Assembly: GCA_021771715.1 (NCBI GenBank)
Contig: JAETOO010000015.1
Coordinates: 19,370-83,369, forward strand
Direction of reading: 5' to 3'
Source: Oscillospiraceae bacterium
GTDB taxonomy: Bacteria; Bacillota; Clostridia; Lachnospirales; Lachnospiraceae
DNA: 64,000 nucleotides
The notes under the pieces are model-generated. The model did no database searches. It saw only the letters and a program-made list of their open reading frames with translations, and was not told where the DNA came from. The position numbers and the translations under genes are program-made. Below, in pieces: positions 56,911 to 64,000 of this stretch. Within the stretch, counting starts at the first letter, position 1; each line of letters begins with the position of its first letter.

Positions 56911-57914
56911 ATCTTCACCACCTCCGACGTCTCCAACGCCTCTTCGCCCTTGATTCTCGGGTCGATCTGCTCATTGATCGTCTGCGCCACCATATTGCAG
57001 AAAATCACCAGGATTCCCGACAGGATGCACAGAACCATCAGGAGATTGTAGTCCTTGTAGCGCGCGCTCTCGTAGGAGAGCGTACCGATCCCCGGATAGG
57101 AAAACACGGTCTCGACAATGTAGGTGCCGCCCAGGACATGGGGCACGGAGATCGCCATAATGCTGAGGTAGGACGGCAGGATATTGCGCAGGCAGTGGCC
57201 GAACACGATCCGCCGTTTGCCAAGGCCCTTGGATTTCGCCAGCAGGACGTAGTCTGCACGCACTTCCTCCAGAATTTTGTTCCGGATCATGTAGGCGTAA
57301 TACCAGAGATGGCTGATTACCACAATCGTCATGGGCAGGATCAGGTGGAGCACCCGGTCCCACACGTCGCCCTCTTTTCCAATCGTGTAGGAACCGCTGC
57401 TGGGCAGCCATTTCAGCTCTATGGAAAAGATCAGAATCAGCATCAGCGAGAACCAGAACTCCGGTATACAGCTCGTGACTGTGCCGACCTTGCAGATGAT
57501 GCGGTCTGCCAGCCGGTTCTCGTACCACGCACACAGGATTCCCAGCAGCAGCGCAAGCACGAACACCAGAACGAATCCGATCCCTCCCAGGATCAGCGTG
57601 TTCCCCAGCCTCGAGCCGATCACTTCCATCACATCCCGCTTGTATTTGTAGGAAATGCCGAAATCTCCGTGGAGGGCATTGTTCAGCCAGTGCACATACT
57701 GTACGTGAAGCGCGTCGTTCAGCCCCAGCTTCTCCTCCGCCCACTCCCGCTCCTGGGGGCTCATCTTCTCCACCCGGTCTCCATAGTACGAGACGAGCGG
57801 ATCGCCCGGCGCCAGCCTGGAAATGTAAAATACCGTCATGGAAAGCACCAGCACGCTGACGAGGAAAATCAGCAGCTTTCTGCCGTAATACAAAAAATAG
57901 TTTTTCTTCTTCAT
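56907..57914 (-). CDS. Peptide/nickel-type ABC importer permease, OppB/DppB type
   Basis: This 335-residue permease has six helices, the N-terminal SVLVLSMTVFYISRLAPGDP (the usual OppB opening), the coupling loop VLLAKSKGLGKRRIVFGHCLRN and VETVFSYPGIGTLSYESA. It is the third gene of the opp-like operon, 36 nt after the ATPase gene. Confidence 0.93.
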   Translation of the reverse strand: MKKKNYFLYYGRKLLIFLVSVLVLSMTVFYISRLAPGDPLVSYYGDRVEKMSPQEREWAEEKLGLNDALHVQYVHWLNNALHGDFGISYKYKRDVMEVIGSRLGNTLILGGIGFVLVFVLALLLGILCAWYENRLADRIICKVGTVTSCIPEFWFSLMLILIFSIELKWLPSSGSYTIGKEGDVWDRVLHLILPMTIVVISHLWYYAYMIRNKILEEVRADYVLLAKSKGLGKRRIVFGHCLRNILPSYLSIMAISVPHVLGGTYIVETVFSYPGIGTLSYESARYKDYNLLMVLCILSGILVIFCNMVAQTINEQIDPRIKGEEALETSEVVKI

Positions 57915-57950
57915 ATTTCTCCTGAACCTCTACTTGCCTCCCAGCTCAGA

Positions 57951-59813
57951 CTATGCGAAACACATTTGATCCAATTTCCCCCTCGCCGCACCGGGAACCG
58001 GCGCCGGGATGGCTGACAGCAGCTCCTTTGTGTAGGGATGCTGCGGGTGCGCGAACAGTTCCTTTACCGTTCCCACCTCCACCAGCTTTCCGCGGTACAT
58101 CACGCCCACGCGGTCACAGAGGAACTCCACCATCGCCAGATCGTGGGCGATAAACAGAAATGTAAATCCGTGTTCCTTCTGCAAATGGCTGAACAGATTC
58201 ACGATCTGGGCCTGAATGGACACATCCAGGGATGCGATCGGCTCATCCGCCACCAGGAGCTCCGGCTCCATGACCAGCGCCCTGGCGATCGCCACACGCT
58301 GCCGTTGCCCGCCGGAGAGCTCCGACGGATATTTTTCCAGATAACTCTCATCGAGCCCCACGTACCGCAGCTGAAAAGCCGCCTCCTCCAGACAGCTGCC
58401 CCGCTTGGGCCTGGTGTGGCTGATCTTCAGCGGCTCCGCGATAATGTCCTTCACCTTCATTCGCTGGTTCAGGCTGGAGCCGGAATCCTGGAAAATCAGC
58501 TGCCGCTTCGTCTGCAGCAGCTTCTTCTCCCGGCGGAACTCCTGTCTGTCGCAGACATTCACCCCGCGGTACAAGATCTCGCCGGAGGCCGGCCGATAAA
58601 TGTTCATGATGCAGCGGGCCACCGTCGACTTTCCCGAGCCGGACTCTCCCACCAGCCCGAAAATCTCTCCTCTGCGGATCTGGAAGGAGACATCGTCCAC
58701 GGCCCGGATTGCAGTCCGTTTCGTCAGAGGGAATACCTGCGTCAAGTGCCGGACATCCAGCAGGATCTCCTGGGGCTTCTGCTCCTTCACGCATTTGTAC
58801 TCTGGCTGCGCATGCTCCTCCCAGTGTCGCACGATCCTGGGCGCCCGCTTGTCCAGCAGCCAGGTCGCCGCATAATGCGTGTCCGATACCTGAAACAGCG
58901 GCGGCTCTTCCTCGTAATCAATCGCGAGCGCGTACGGATTGCGGCAGGCAAAAGCGTCCCCTTTGGACGGATGGATCAGCGACGGAGGCATGCCCGGGAT
59001 CGTGTACAGGCTGTCCTTTCCGCGCGAGAGTGCCGGAAGGGACCGCATCAGTCCCCAGGTATACGGATGGCGCGGATCGTTATAAATTTCCTCTGCCGTG
59101 CCAATCTCTACGATTTTTCCGGCGTACATGACAGCCACCCGGTCCGCCACCCTGGCCACCACGCCCAGGTCGTGCGACACCAGGATCGTGGCTGTCCCCA
59201 GCTTTCTCTGAATGTCCCGCAGCAGGTCGAGGATCTGCGCCTGAATCGTCACATCCAGCGCCGTCGTCGGCTCATCCGCAAACAGGATGCGCGGATTCCC
59301 AGCCAGCGCGATCGCCAGCACACTTCTCTGGCGCATCCCGCCGGAAAAATTGTAGGGGTACAGATGCATCCGCTCCTCGGCGCGGTCGATCCCCACCAGC
59401 TCCATCAGTTCCAGCACGCGGCTTCGCACAGCTTCCTTCTTCATGCGGGGCTGATGTACCAAAACCGCCTCCGCAATCTGCGCCCCGATCGTCATCGTGG
59501 GATTCAGCGTCGTCATGGGATCCTGAAACACCATCGAAAACAGACGGCCGCGCAGCTTCTGCATCTCCTTCTCCTTCCACCCGGCAATGTCTGTCCCGTC
59601 GACACAGATATGCCCCGAGCGAATCCTTGCAGCCCTCGGCAGCAATTTCATGATGGCCTTGCACAGCACGCTCTTTCCGCAGCCGGACTCGCCCACCAGC
59701 GCCAGCACCTCTCCTGCCCTCAGCTTGAAGCTGACATTCCGCACCGCCTGCAGCTCCCCCTGCGGCGTGTCAAAGCTGACCTCCAGATTTTTTATTTCCA
59801 GTAATTCTGCCAT
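57951..59813 (-). CDS. Fused OppD-OppF-type ABC importer ATPase
   Basis: This 620-residue protein has two complete ATPase domains. The first (about 1-260) has Walker A GESGCGKSVLC, signature FSGGMRQRSVLA and Walker B ILFADEPTTALD. The second (about 345-600) has GESGSGKSTVA, LSGGQRQRVAIA and LLVADEPIASLD. A C-terminal OppD-type element follows each (PYTWGLMRSLP and PYTKELLSAIP). It powers the OppB/OppC pore. Fusion of both ATPases occurs in some families, such as GsiA and YejF. The gene follows the binding protein after a 294-nt spacer. Confidence 0.93.
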   Translation of the reverse strand: MAELLEIKNLEVSFDTPQGELQAVRNVSFKLRAGEVLALVGESGCGKSVLCKAIMKLLPRAARIRSGHICVDGTDIAGWKEKEMQKLRGRLFSMVFQDPMTTLNPTMTIGAQIAEAVLVHQPRMKKEAVRSRVLELMELVGIDRAEERMHLYPYNFSGGMRQRSVLAIALAGNPRILFADEPTTALDVTIQAQILDLLRDIQRKLGTATILVSHDLGVVARVADRVAVMYAGKIVEIGTAEEIYNDPRHPYTWGLMRSLPALSRGKDSLYTIPGMPPSLIHPSKGDAFACRNPYALAIDYEEEPPLFQVSDTHYAATWLLDKRAPRIVRHWEEHAQPEYKCVKEQKPQEILLDVRHLTQVFPLTKRTAIRAVDDVSFQIRRGEIFGLVGESGSGKSTVARCIMNIYRPASGEILYRGVNVCDRQEFRREKKLLQTKRQLIFQDSGSSLNQRMKVKDIIAEPLKISHTRPKRGSCLEEAAFQLRYVGLDESYLEKYPSELSGGQRQRVAIARALVMEPELLVADEPIASLDVSIQAQIVNLFSHLQKEHGFTFLFIAHDLAMVEFLCDRVGVMYRGKLVEVGTVKELFAHPQHPYTKELLSAIPAPVPGAARGKLDQMCFA

Positions 59814-60107
59814 CTCGTGTCCTCAAACTTATACGCCTGCTGTCCAGACGTTTCCACATAGGAAAGCCGCGAATTGCTCCGCGCTTTGCACTCTCATTAT
59901 CCCGCGAAAATGCACCAGACCAATATAGCTGCCGTGTGCTCTTTACACGGAAACAGCTATGCTCCGTCCGGCGCATCCGATCTGCCGGTTATCCGCAACA
60001 GCTCAAACCATACCAAGCTGCTGCTGTTTTCCTGTCAGCTCATTCACGCCAAGCTGCTGCTGCTTTTCTGCCGGCTCGCTCCTGGTACGCCCGAAAAAGA
60101 CTTCCCT
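59814..60107 (-). other. Spacer with a 36-bp tandem duplication
   Basis: No gene is evident in this 294-bp gap. Two copies of a 36-bp unit starting CCAAGCTGCTGCTG lie at 60013-60048 and 60049-60084, with moderate divergence in the second half. On the minus strand they read in the same frame as the upstream binding protein, after its TAG stop, giving KQQQLG twice before a TGA at 60005-60003. Confidence 0.55.
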
Positions 60108-61637
60108 CTACTCCATCGTCCACTCAGCCACGTTCCAGAAGATTCCCACGCCATGATGCCCCATTACGGTGTCAGGCGCGATGCCCTGGATCGTCGATTT
60201 CGCCACATAGTTCGCATCGATGTAACAGATAAACGCGAAGGCCGGATCCTTCGCCAGCTCCTCCTGAAATTTGTCGTACGCCTCCGCGCGCACTTCGGGA
60301 TCGTCCGACTGCCGCGCCTCGGTGAGATACTGGTCGACCAGCGCGTTGGAATACCCGGAGTAATTGGCCCCCTTATCCGTGCCAAACACTTTGTATGTGT
60401 GGTCGTCCGCGTCGAACGGGCTGCCCCAGCCGATCAGGTAAGCCATCTGTCCGCCCCAGTCTACCTTCGCCGGCACTTCCACCGTCACATCCATGCCGAT
60501 CTCCCGCAGCTGCTGCGCAGCGGCCTGGGCGATGTCCACACGGACCTGGTCTCCGGCGCCCACACTGATCACAAAGCCGACCTTCTCGTCGTCCCTGTAA
60601 TAAAATCCGTCCTCGCCCATGACGCAGCCGGCCGATTCCAGGATCTCTCTTGCCTTCTCAGGATTGTAGTCGTAGTGCTCCACTTCTTCATTATTATAGA
60701 TGTTTCTCTGCAGCGGGCCGTAGGCCGCCATGCCCTGCCCCAGAATCACCGCGTCGATGATGGCCTGGCGGTCAATGCCGTAGCAGACGGCCGGGATCAG
60801 ATCGCGGTTCTTCGTCCAGTATTCATTCCAGAAATTGAACAGGATTCCCCGGTAGTCCGAGGTCTTCATATCGTAGCAGGTGTACCCCTCCCTGTCCGCA
60901 AACAGCTGGGCATCCTTGGGTGTCAGCAGCGCCAGATCCAGCTCTCCTGCCTCCATTTGAAGCGCCTTCGCATTGTCGTCCGGGACAATCTTGAAGATAA
61001 TCCGGTCGATCTTCGGCTCTCCCTTAAAGTAATTCTCATTTTTGACGAGGGTGATCGCCTGGGCTTCATCCCAGCTCTCCAGCCTGTACGGGCCGGTCCC
61101 CACCGGATTGCGGAAGAAATCGGACTCCTGCATATTCTCCCCCTCCAGCAGATGCTTCGGCAGCACCGCCATCGTCATATAGTCCAGAAATGCCACGTTC
61201 GGCGCGTCCAGCTGAAACGTTATGGTGGTGTCATCCACCACTGTGATCTCCTCGATATCCTCATAGTTCGGCGCGTTCTCAGAACCGTTCTCCGGGTCCA
61301 TGATCGCCTCAATCGTGAACTTGACGTCCTCCGCCGTGAACGGCTCCCCGTCATGCCAGGTCACACCTTCCGCCAGATGGAACGTGTAGGTGCAGGTCTC
61401 CTGGTCGAACTCCCAGCTCTCGGCAAGTCCGGGAACCACCTGGTTCTCCCCGTCGTGGGCCGTCAGACCGTTGAAAATCAGAATATTGATCTCCCCGTGC
61501 TCATCCATCGCCGGATTGATCCTGGTATAGTCCCCGCTGCCGTACACCAGCGTGGACGGCTCCTCCGATGCGCAGGCCGTCACGCCGGCCGACACAGCCA
61601 GGGCGAATAGAACTGGTACAAGTCTTTTTATCTTCAT
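60108..61637 (-). CDS. Substrate-binding lipoprotein of the peptide/nickel-type ABC importer (SBP family 5)
   Basis: This 509-residue protein is the only binding protein of the window with a true lipobox: VTAC with Cys near residue 21, after MKIKRLVPVLFALAVSAG. The family-5 fold is shown by LVYGSGDYTRINPAMDEHG, LAEGVTWHDGEPFTAEDVKF, NPVGTGPYRLESW and ICYGIDRQA-like AVCYGIDRQAIIDAVI. It delivers oligopeptides, nickel chelates or similar to the OppB/C permease; which one is not decidable. ATG at 61637 lies 8 nt after AAGGAGG. Confidence 0.9.
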   Translation of the reverse strand: MKIKRLVPVLFALAVSAGVTACASEEPSTLVYGSGDYTRINPAMDEHGEINILIFNGLTAHDGENQVVPGLAESWEFDQETCTYTFHLAEGVTWHDGEPFTAEDVKFTIEAIMDPENGSENAPNYEDIEEITVVDDTTITFQLDAPNVAFLDYMTMAVLPKHLLEGENMQESDFFRNPVGTGPYRLESWDEAQAITLVKNENYFKGEPKIDRIIFKIVPDDNAKALQMEAGELDLALLTPKDAQLFADREGYTCYDMKTSDYRGILFNFWNEYWTKNRDLIPAVCYGIDRQAIIDAVILGQGMAAYGPLQRNIYNNEEVEHYDYNPEKAREILESAGCVMGEDGFYYRDDEKVGFVISVGAGDQVRVDIAQAAAQQLREIGMDVTVEVPAKVDWGGQMAYLIGWGSPFDADDHTYKVFGTDKGANYSGYSNALVDQYLTEARQSDDPEVRAEAYDKFQEELAKDPAFAFICYIDANYVAKSTIQGIAPDTVMGHHGVGIFWNVAEWTME

Positions 61638-61750
61638 GAAAGATACCTCCTTCAAACTGTATAACCGTGAAATCTCGACTAAAAAGCAGCTGCGATGGTT
61701 CTAAGACTAACATAAATCAAAACGCGCCACAAGCCCCCACGGGGGATACA

Positions 61751-61779
61751 AATGTATTCAAAATAGGCATACTTGTCCA
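61751..61779 (-). promoter_or_regulatory. Possible promoter of the opp-like operon
   Basis: On the minus strand, TGGACA (61779-61774) and TACATT (61756-61751) with a 17-nt spacer, about 115 nt before the binding-protein ATG. Confidence 0.4.
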
Positions 61780-61817
61780 TTCTTTTTTTGCATACGCCAA
61801 AAAGGCAGCCGCCCTGC

Positions 61818-61846
61818 TTGCATTTCCCCCCATCCTGTGCTATACT
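61818..61846 (+). promoter_or_regulatory. Promoter of queT
   Basis: TTGCAT (61818-61823), a 17-nt spacer and TATACT (61841-61846). Transcription would start about 65 nt before the riboswitch. Confidence 0.75.
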
Positions 61847-61918
61847 CACCATCGTTGCAAAGCCCACAAAAACCAAGGTCTAGCAGGGCTTGCCGGCGAT
61901 CACCGCCGTTAAATGTGC

Positions 61919-61960
61919 CGAGTGTTCGAGACCTTCCACTCGTAAAACAAAACTAAAGGA
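61919..61960 (+). ncRNA. PreQ1-I riboswitch
   Basis: A 6-bp stem (CGAGTG / CACTCG) closes a short loop beginning TTC, and is followed by the A-rich tail TAAAACAAAACTAAAGGAG. This order of stem, UUC loop and A-rich tail ending in CUAA is the preQ1-I aptamer, which folds as an H-type pseudoknot. The tail runs straight into the AAAGGAG ribosome binding site of queT, so preQ1 binding should hide it and block translation. Confidence 0.85.
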
Positions 61961-61971
61961 GAACATGAACC

Positions 61972-62472
61972 ATGAAAGACAAAAAAGTATTGTTCCTCGT
62001 CCAGAGTGCGGCGATTGCCGCCATCTATGTGGTGCTGACCATGCTGTTCGCGCCGTTTGGCTTCGGAGAGATCCAGGTGCGGGTGTCGGAGGCGCTGACG
62101 ATTTTGCCGTACTTCACGCCGGCAGCAGTTCCGGGGCTCTTCGTCGGATGCCTGATCGGAAATACGCTGGGCGGCGCGATTCCGCTGGATATCGCGGTCG
62201 GCAGCCTCGCGACGCTGATCGGCGCTGTGTGCACTTATTCGCTGCGCCACCACAGCCGCTGGCTCGCACCGCTGCCGCCGATTGTCGCCAACGCGCTGCT
62301 GGTCCCCTTCGTTCTGTCCTACGGCTACGGCGTTCCGCTTCCGATCCCGGTGATGATGCTGACGGTCGGCATCGGAGAGGTGCTCTCCTGCGGCGTCATG
62401 GGAATGGTGATCCTGCTGTCGCTGGAGAAGTACAGAGGTGCAATCTTCAGGCAGGCCGCGAACGGAAGATGA
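61972..62472 (+). CDS. queT: Queuosine precursor ECF transporter S component QueT
   Basis: This 166-residue membrane protein has five or six helices and matches the QueT family (VQSAAIAAIYVVLTMLFAPFGFGEIQVRVSEALTILP at the start, with GCLIGNTLGGAIPLDI). As the substrate-binding subunit of an ECF importer it would bring in preQ1 or another queuosine precursor, using a shared ECF energising module encoded elsewhere. The preQ1 riboswitch just upstream supports the assignment. ATG at 61972 lies 10 nt after AAAGGAG. Confidence 0.93.
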   Translation: MKDKKVLFLVQSAAIAAIYVVLTMLFAPFGFGEIQVRVSEALTILPYFTPAAVPGLFVGCLIGNTLGGAIPLDIAVGSLATLIGAVCTYSLRHHSRWLAPLPPIVANALLVPFVLSYGYGVPLPIPVMMLTVGIGEVLSCGVMGMVILLSLEKYRGAIFRQAANGR

Positions 62473-62499
62473 CCGGCTCTGTCGCGTTTCACCGGCCGG

Positions 62500-62540
62500 A
62501 AAGCTCTGTGCGCCGCTTGCGGGCTCAGAGCTTTTCTTAA
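62500..62540 (+). terminator. Terminator of queT
   Basis: AAAGCTCTG (62500-62508) pairs with CAGAGCTTT (62526-62534), followed by TCTTAAAA. The T-run is short. Confidence 0.6.
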
Positions 62541-62561
62541 AAGCATATAATTTCAGCAAAA

Positions 62562-62657
62562 AGGGTGCTGCAGAATGCGGCAAGCCTGCCACAACCGGTA
62601 TTTGTGCGATTGATCGCATACCGGTATGGCAGCTTGCCAGCAATTCTGCAACACCCT
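62562..62657. repeat. 96-bp imperfect palindrome
   Basis: The outer arms are AGGGTGCTGCAGAAT and ATTCTGCAACACCCT (one mismatch). The inner arms GGCAAGC, TGCCA and ACCGGTAT pair with their partners, and the centre is TGCGAT-TG-ATCGCA (62605-62618). The whole would form one long stem-loop between the convergent queT and purC genes. On the minus strand CCCTTTTTG follows it, so it may end purC transcription. It also resembles a palindromic repeat of the dispersed kind. Confidence 0.7.
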
Positions 62658-62689
62658 CTTCTGTTTTCCGCTTCCCTGCACAAGCTTTT

Positions 62690-62914
62690 CTAGGCCAACT
62701 TCTTCCCGGTCAACATCTCATACGCCTGCAGATACTTTTCGATCGTCTCGTCCACGATCTCCTTCTACGCCAGCTTCTTCCCGGTCAGCATCTCGTACAC
62801 CTGCAAACACTTTTCGATCGTCTCGTCCACGATCTCCTTCTACGCCAGCTTCTCTCCGGTCAGCATCTCGTACGCCTGCAGGTATTTTGCGATCGTCTTG
62901 TCCACGATCTCCTG
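62690..62914 (-). repeat. Triplicated 75-bp tail of purC
   Basis: Three tandem 75-bp units lie at 62840-62914 (the true end of purC), 62765-62839 and 62690-62764. Each encodes, in the same frame, 24 residues starting (Q/K)EIVD and ending YEMLTG(E/K)KLA, then a TAG stop. The two outer copies share changes not found in the gene (DETIEK for DKTIAK, GKK for GEK), and most differences between them are synonymous. Confidence 0.95.
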
Positions 62915-63712
62915 CGGCAGCGTCCAGTCGTTGCCCGGATTCGCCTTGAGCCAGTCGCGCGCGAACTGCTTGTCAAACGACGGCTGGCCGTGTCCCGGCT
63001 CGTACGTGTCCGCCGGCCAGAAGCGCGAGCTGTCCGGAGTCAGCATCTCATCGCCCAGAACAATGTTCCCGTTCTCATCCAGACCAAACTCAAACTTCGT
63101 GTCCGCGATGATGATCCCCTTCGTGAGCGCGTACTCTGCGCACTTCTTGTAAAGCGCGATCGTGTAGTCGCGGATCTTCGTCGCGTACTCCTCGCCATGC
63201 CCCGGATAATACTTCTCGAGATGTGCGATGCTCTGCTCAAAGGAGATATTCTCGTCGTGGTCCCCGATCTCCGCCTTCGTGGACGGCGTGTAGATCGGCT
63301 CCGGCAGCTTGTCCGACTCCCTCAGTCCCTCCGGCAGCCGGATACCGCAGACCTCCCCGGTCTTCTGATAGCTCGCCCAGCCGCTGCCGGTGATGTAGCC
63401 GCGGACAATGCACTCGACCGGGATCATGTTCAGCTTGCGGCACATCATGCTGTTGCCGTCGAACTGCTCCTGCCGGAAATATTCCGGCATGTCCTTCACA
63501 TCCGTTGAGAGCATATGATTCGGCAGAATGTCCTGCGTCATGTCGAACCAGAACTTCGACATCTGCGTCAGAACCGTGCCCTTTTTCGTCACCACATTAT
63601 TCAAAATCACATCGAAGCAGCTGATCCGGTCCGTCGCAACCATAATCAGGCTGTCCCCATTGTCATAAATCTCGCGTACCTTGCCTTCCTTGATCGGTTT
63701 CAATTCCTGCAT
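62840..63712 (-). CDS. purC: Phosphoribosylaminoimidazole-succinocarboxamide synthase PurC
   Basis: This 290-residue SAICAR synthetase joins CAIR and aspartate in purine synthesis, using ATP. Family blocks: KEGKVREIYDNGDSLIMVATDR at the start, the CAIR-binding PVECIVRGYITGSGW, and the nucleotide/Mg region IIADTKFEFGLDENGNIVLGDE followed by LTPDSSRFWPAD. It is the longer PurC form. No other pur gene is in the window. Its 3' end has two additional tandem copies downstream. A -35 TTGACA (63820-63815) lies upstream, with a weak TACGTT 18 nt on. Confidence 0.96.
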   Translation of the reverse strand: MQELKPIKEGKVREIYDNGDSLIMVATDRISCFDVILNNVVTKKGTVLTQMSKFWFDMTQDILPNHMLSTDVKDMPEYFRQEQFDGNSMMCRKLNMIPVECIVRGYITGSGWASYQKTGEVCGIRLPEGLRESDKLPEPIYTPSTKAEIGDHDENISFEQSIAHLEKYYPGHGEEYATKIRDYTIALYKKCAEYALTKGIIIADTKFEFGLDENGNIVLGDEMLTPDSSRFWPADTYEPGHGQPSFDKQFARDWLKANPGNDWTLPQEIVDKTIAKYLQAYEMLTGEKLA

Positions 63713-63861
63713 CTCTTTCTTCCCTCTTTATCTCTCACTGATTCTATGTATCCGGGCAGCGCAGCCCGGCCTGTCTTTTGCATCGCTACAAACGTACTAC
63801 GGAACGGCCCATATTGTCAAGGTCTTTTTTTCAAGCCGTGCCGTCCCGACCTTATACCGTA

Positions 63862-63877
63862 GTTACAATTCAGCCAG
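63862..63877. repeat. Second copy of the dispersed 16-mer
   Basis: GTTACAATTCAGCCAG differs by one base from the copy at 1434-1449. It begins a non-coding stretch of about 100 bp in which no gene is seen. Confidence 0.4.
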
Positions 63878-63966
63878 CCACTGTCAGAGAAGATAGCAGG
63901 GCCGTCCAAAAGCGACTGTAGCGAGTCTTTACAAGTTCTTAGGTCTCAGAATGCCGGAGCAACTGT

Positions 63967-63994
63967 AAAAATCCTGCGTTCAAGCAGGATTTTT
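63967..63994. terminator. Bidirectional terminator at the window edge
   Basis: A perfect 11-bp stem (AAAAATCCTGC / GCAGGATTTTT) with a 6-nt loop and T-runs on both strands. It probably ends a gene lying beyond the right edge of the window. Confidence 0.8.
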
Positions 63995-64000
63995 AGCTGG

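Noticed and set aside
60003..62842. Possible amber (TAG) recoding suggested by in-frame sequence after the TAG stops of purC and the peptide-type binding protein
   Set aside because: TAG also ends other genes here (MFS transporter, ParE-like toxin, AraM-like gene) at sensible family ends, so it works as an ordinary stop; no pyrrolysine-type genes are present.

Overview
The window looks like a chromosome segment of a Gram-positive anaerobe of the Firmicutes, most likely a gut Lachnospiraceae (inference). Support comes from the hrcA-grpE-dnaK-dnaJ-prmA-rsmE order behind a perfect CIRCE element, strong AGGAGG ribosome binding sites, oligosaccharide ABC importers without their own ATPase, YesN-type AraC regulators, and QueT under a preQ1 riboswitch. 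No rRNA, tRNA, CRISPR array, prophage or transposase gene was seen.

Layout. (1) 1-13227, minus strand: an alpha-L-arabinan utilisation operon. In order of transcription it has two permeases, a solute-binding protein, a GH43 arabinanase, a truncated AraM-like protein, two GH51 arabinofuranosidases, a MATE transporter, a third GH51 enzyme and a GH43 enzyme cut by the window edge. A membrane-bound AraC-family regulator (13521-15785) is divergent from it. (2) 15867-24931, minus strand: an unassigned eight-gene operon with a UPF0597 Fe-S lyase, a UroD-like protein, a sugar-type ABC importer, an M20 hydrolase, an iron alcohol dehydrogenase and a GntR regulator. (3) 25247-29315: an MFS transporter, a ParE-type toxin-antitoxin pair and a hybrid histidine kinase. 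(4) 29539-35070, minus: a UvrA2-like ATPase, a homocysteine methyltransferase, a 64-bp tandem repeat, a YitT protein and RsmE; glsB (plus) follows. (5) 35904-42061, minus: the heat-shock operon. (6) 42314-47058, plus: an SGNH hydrolase and a heterodimeric ABC exporter, with a MITE-like element between them. (7) 47136-55276: a second arabinose-polymer locus with two GH127 beta-L-arabinofuranosidases, an ABC importer and an AraC regulator. (8) 55434-61637: a Uma2 nuclease-like gene and an oligopeptide/nickel-type ABC importer with fused ATPases. (9) 61818-64000: queT with its riboswitch, and purC with a triplicated 3' tail.

How the genes work together. Regions 1 and 7 cover both anomeric forms of arabinofuranose: alpha-linked pectic arabinan (GH43, GH51) and beta-linked arabino-oligosaccharides of hydroxyproline-rich plant glycoproteins (GH127). 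None of these hydrolases has a signal peptide, so short oligosaccharides are probably imported first and split in the cytoplasm. The carbohydrate importers lack an ATPase gene and would need a shared MsmX-type ATPase encoded elsewhere. Regions 4 to 6 are mostly housekeeping. The most unusual items are the purC tail triplication, the MITE-like element with an 8-bp target duplication, the 64-bp tandem repeat and the unassigned operon in region 2.
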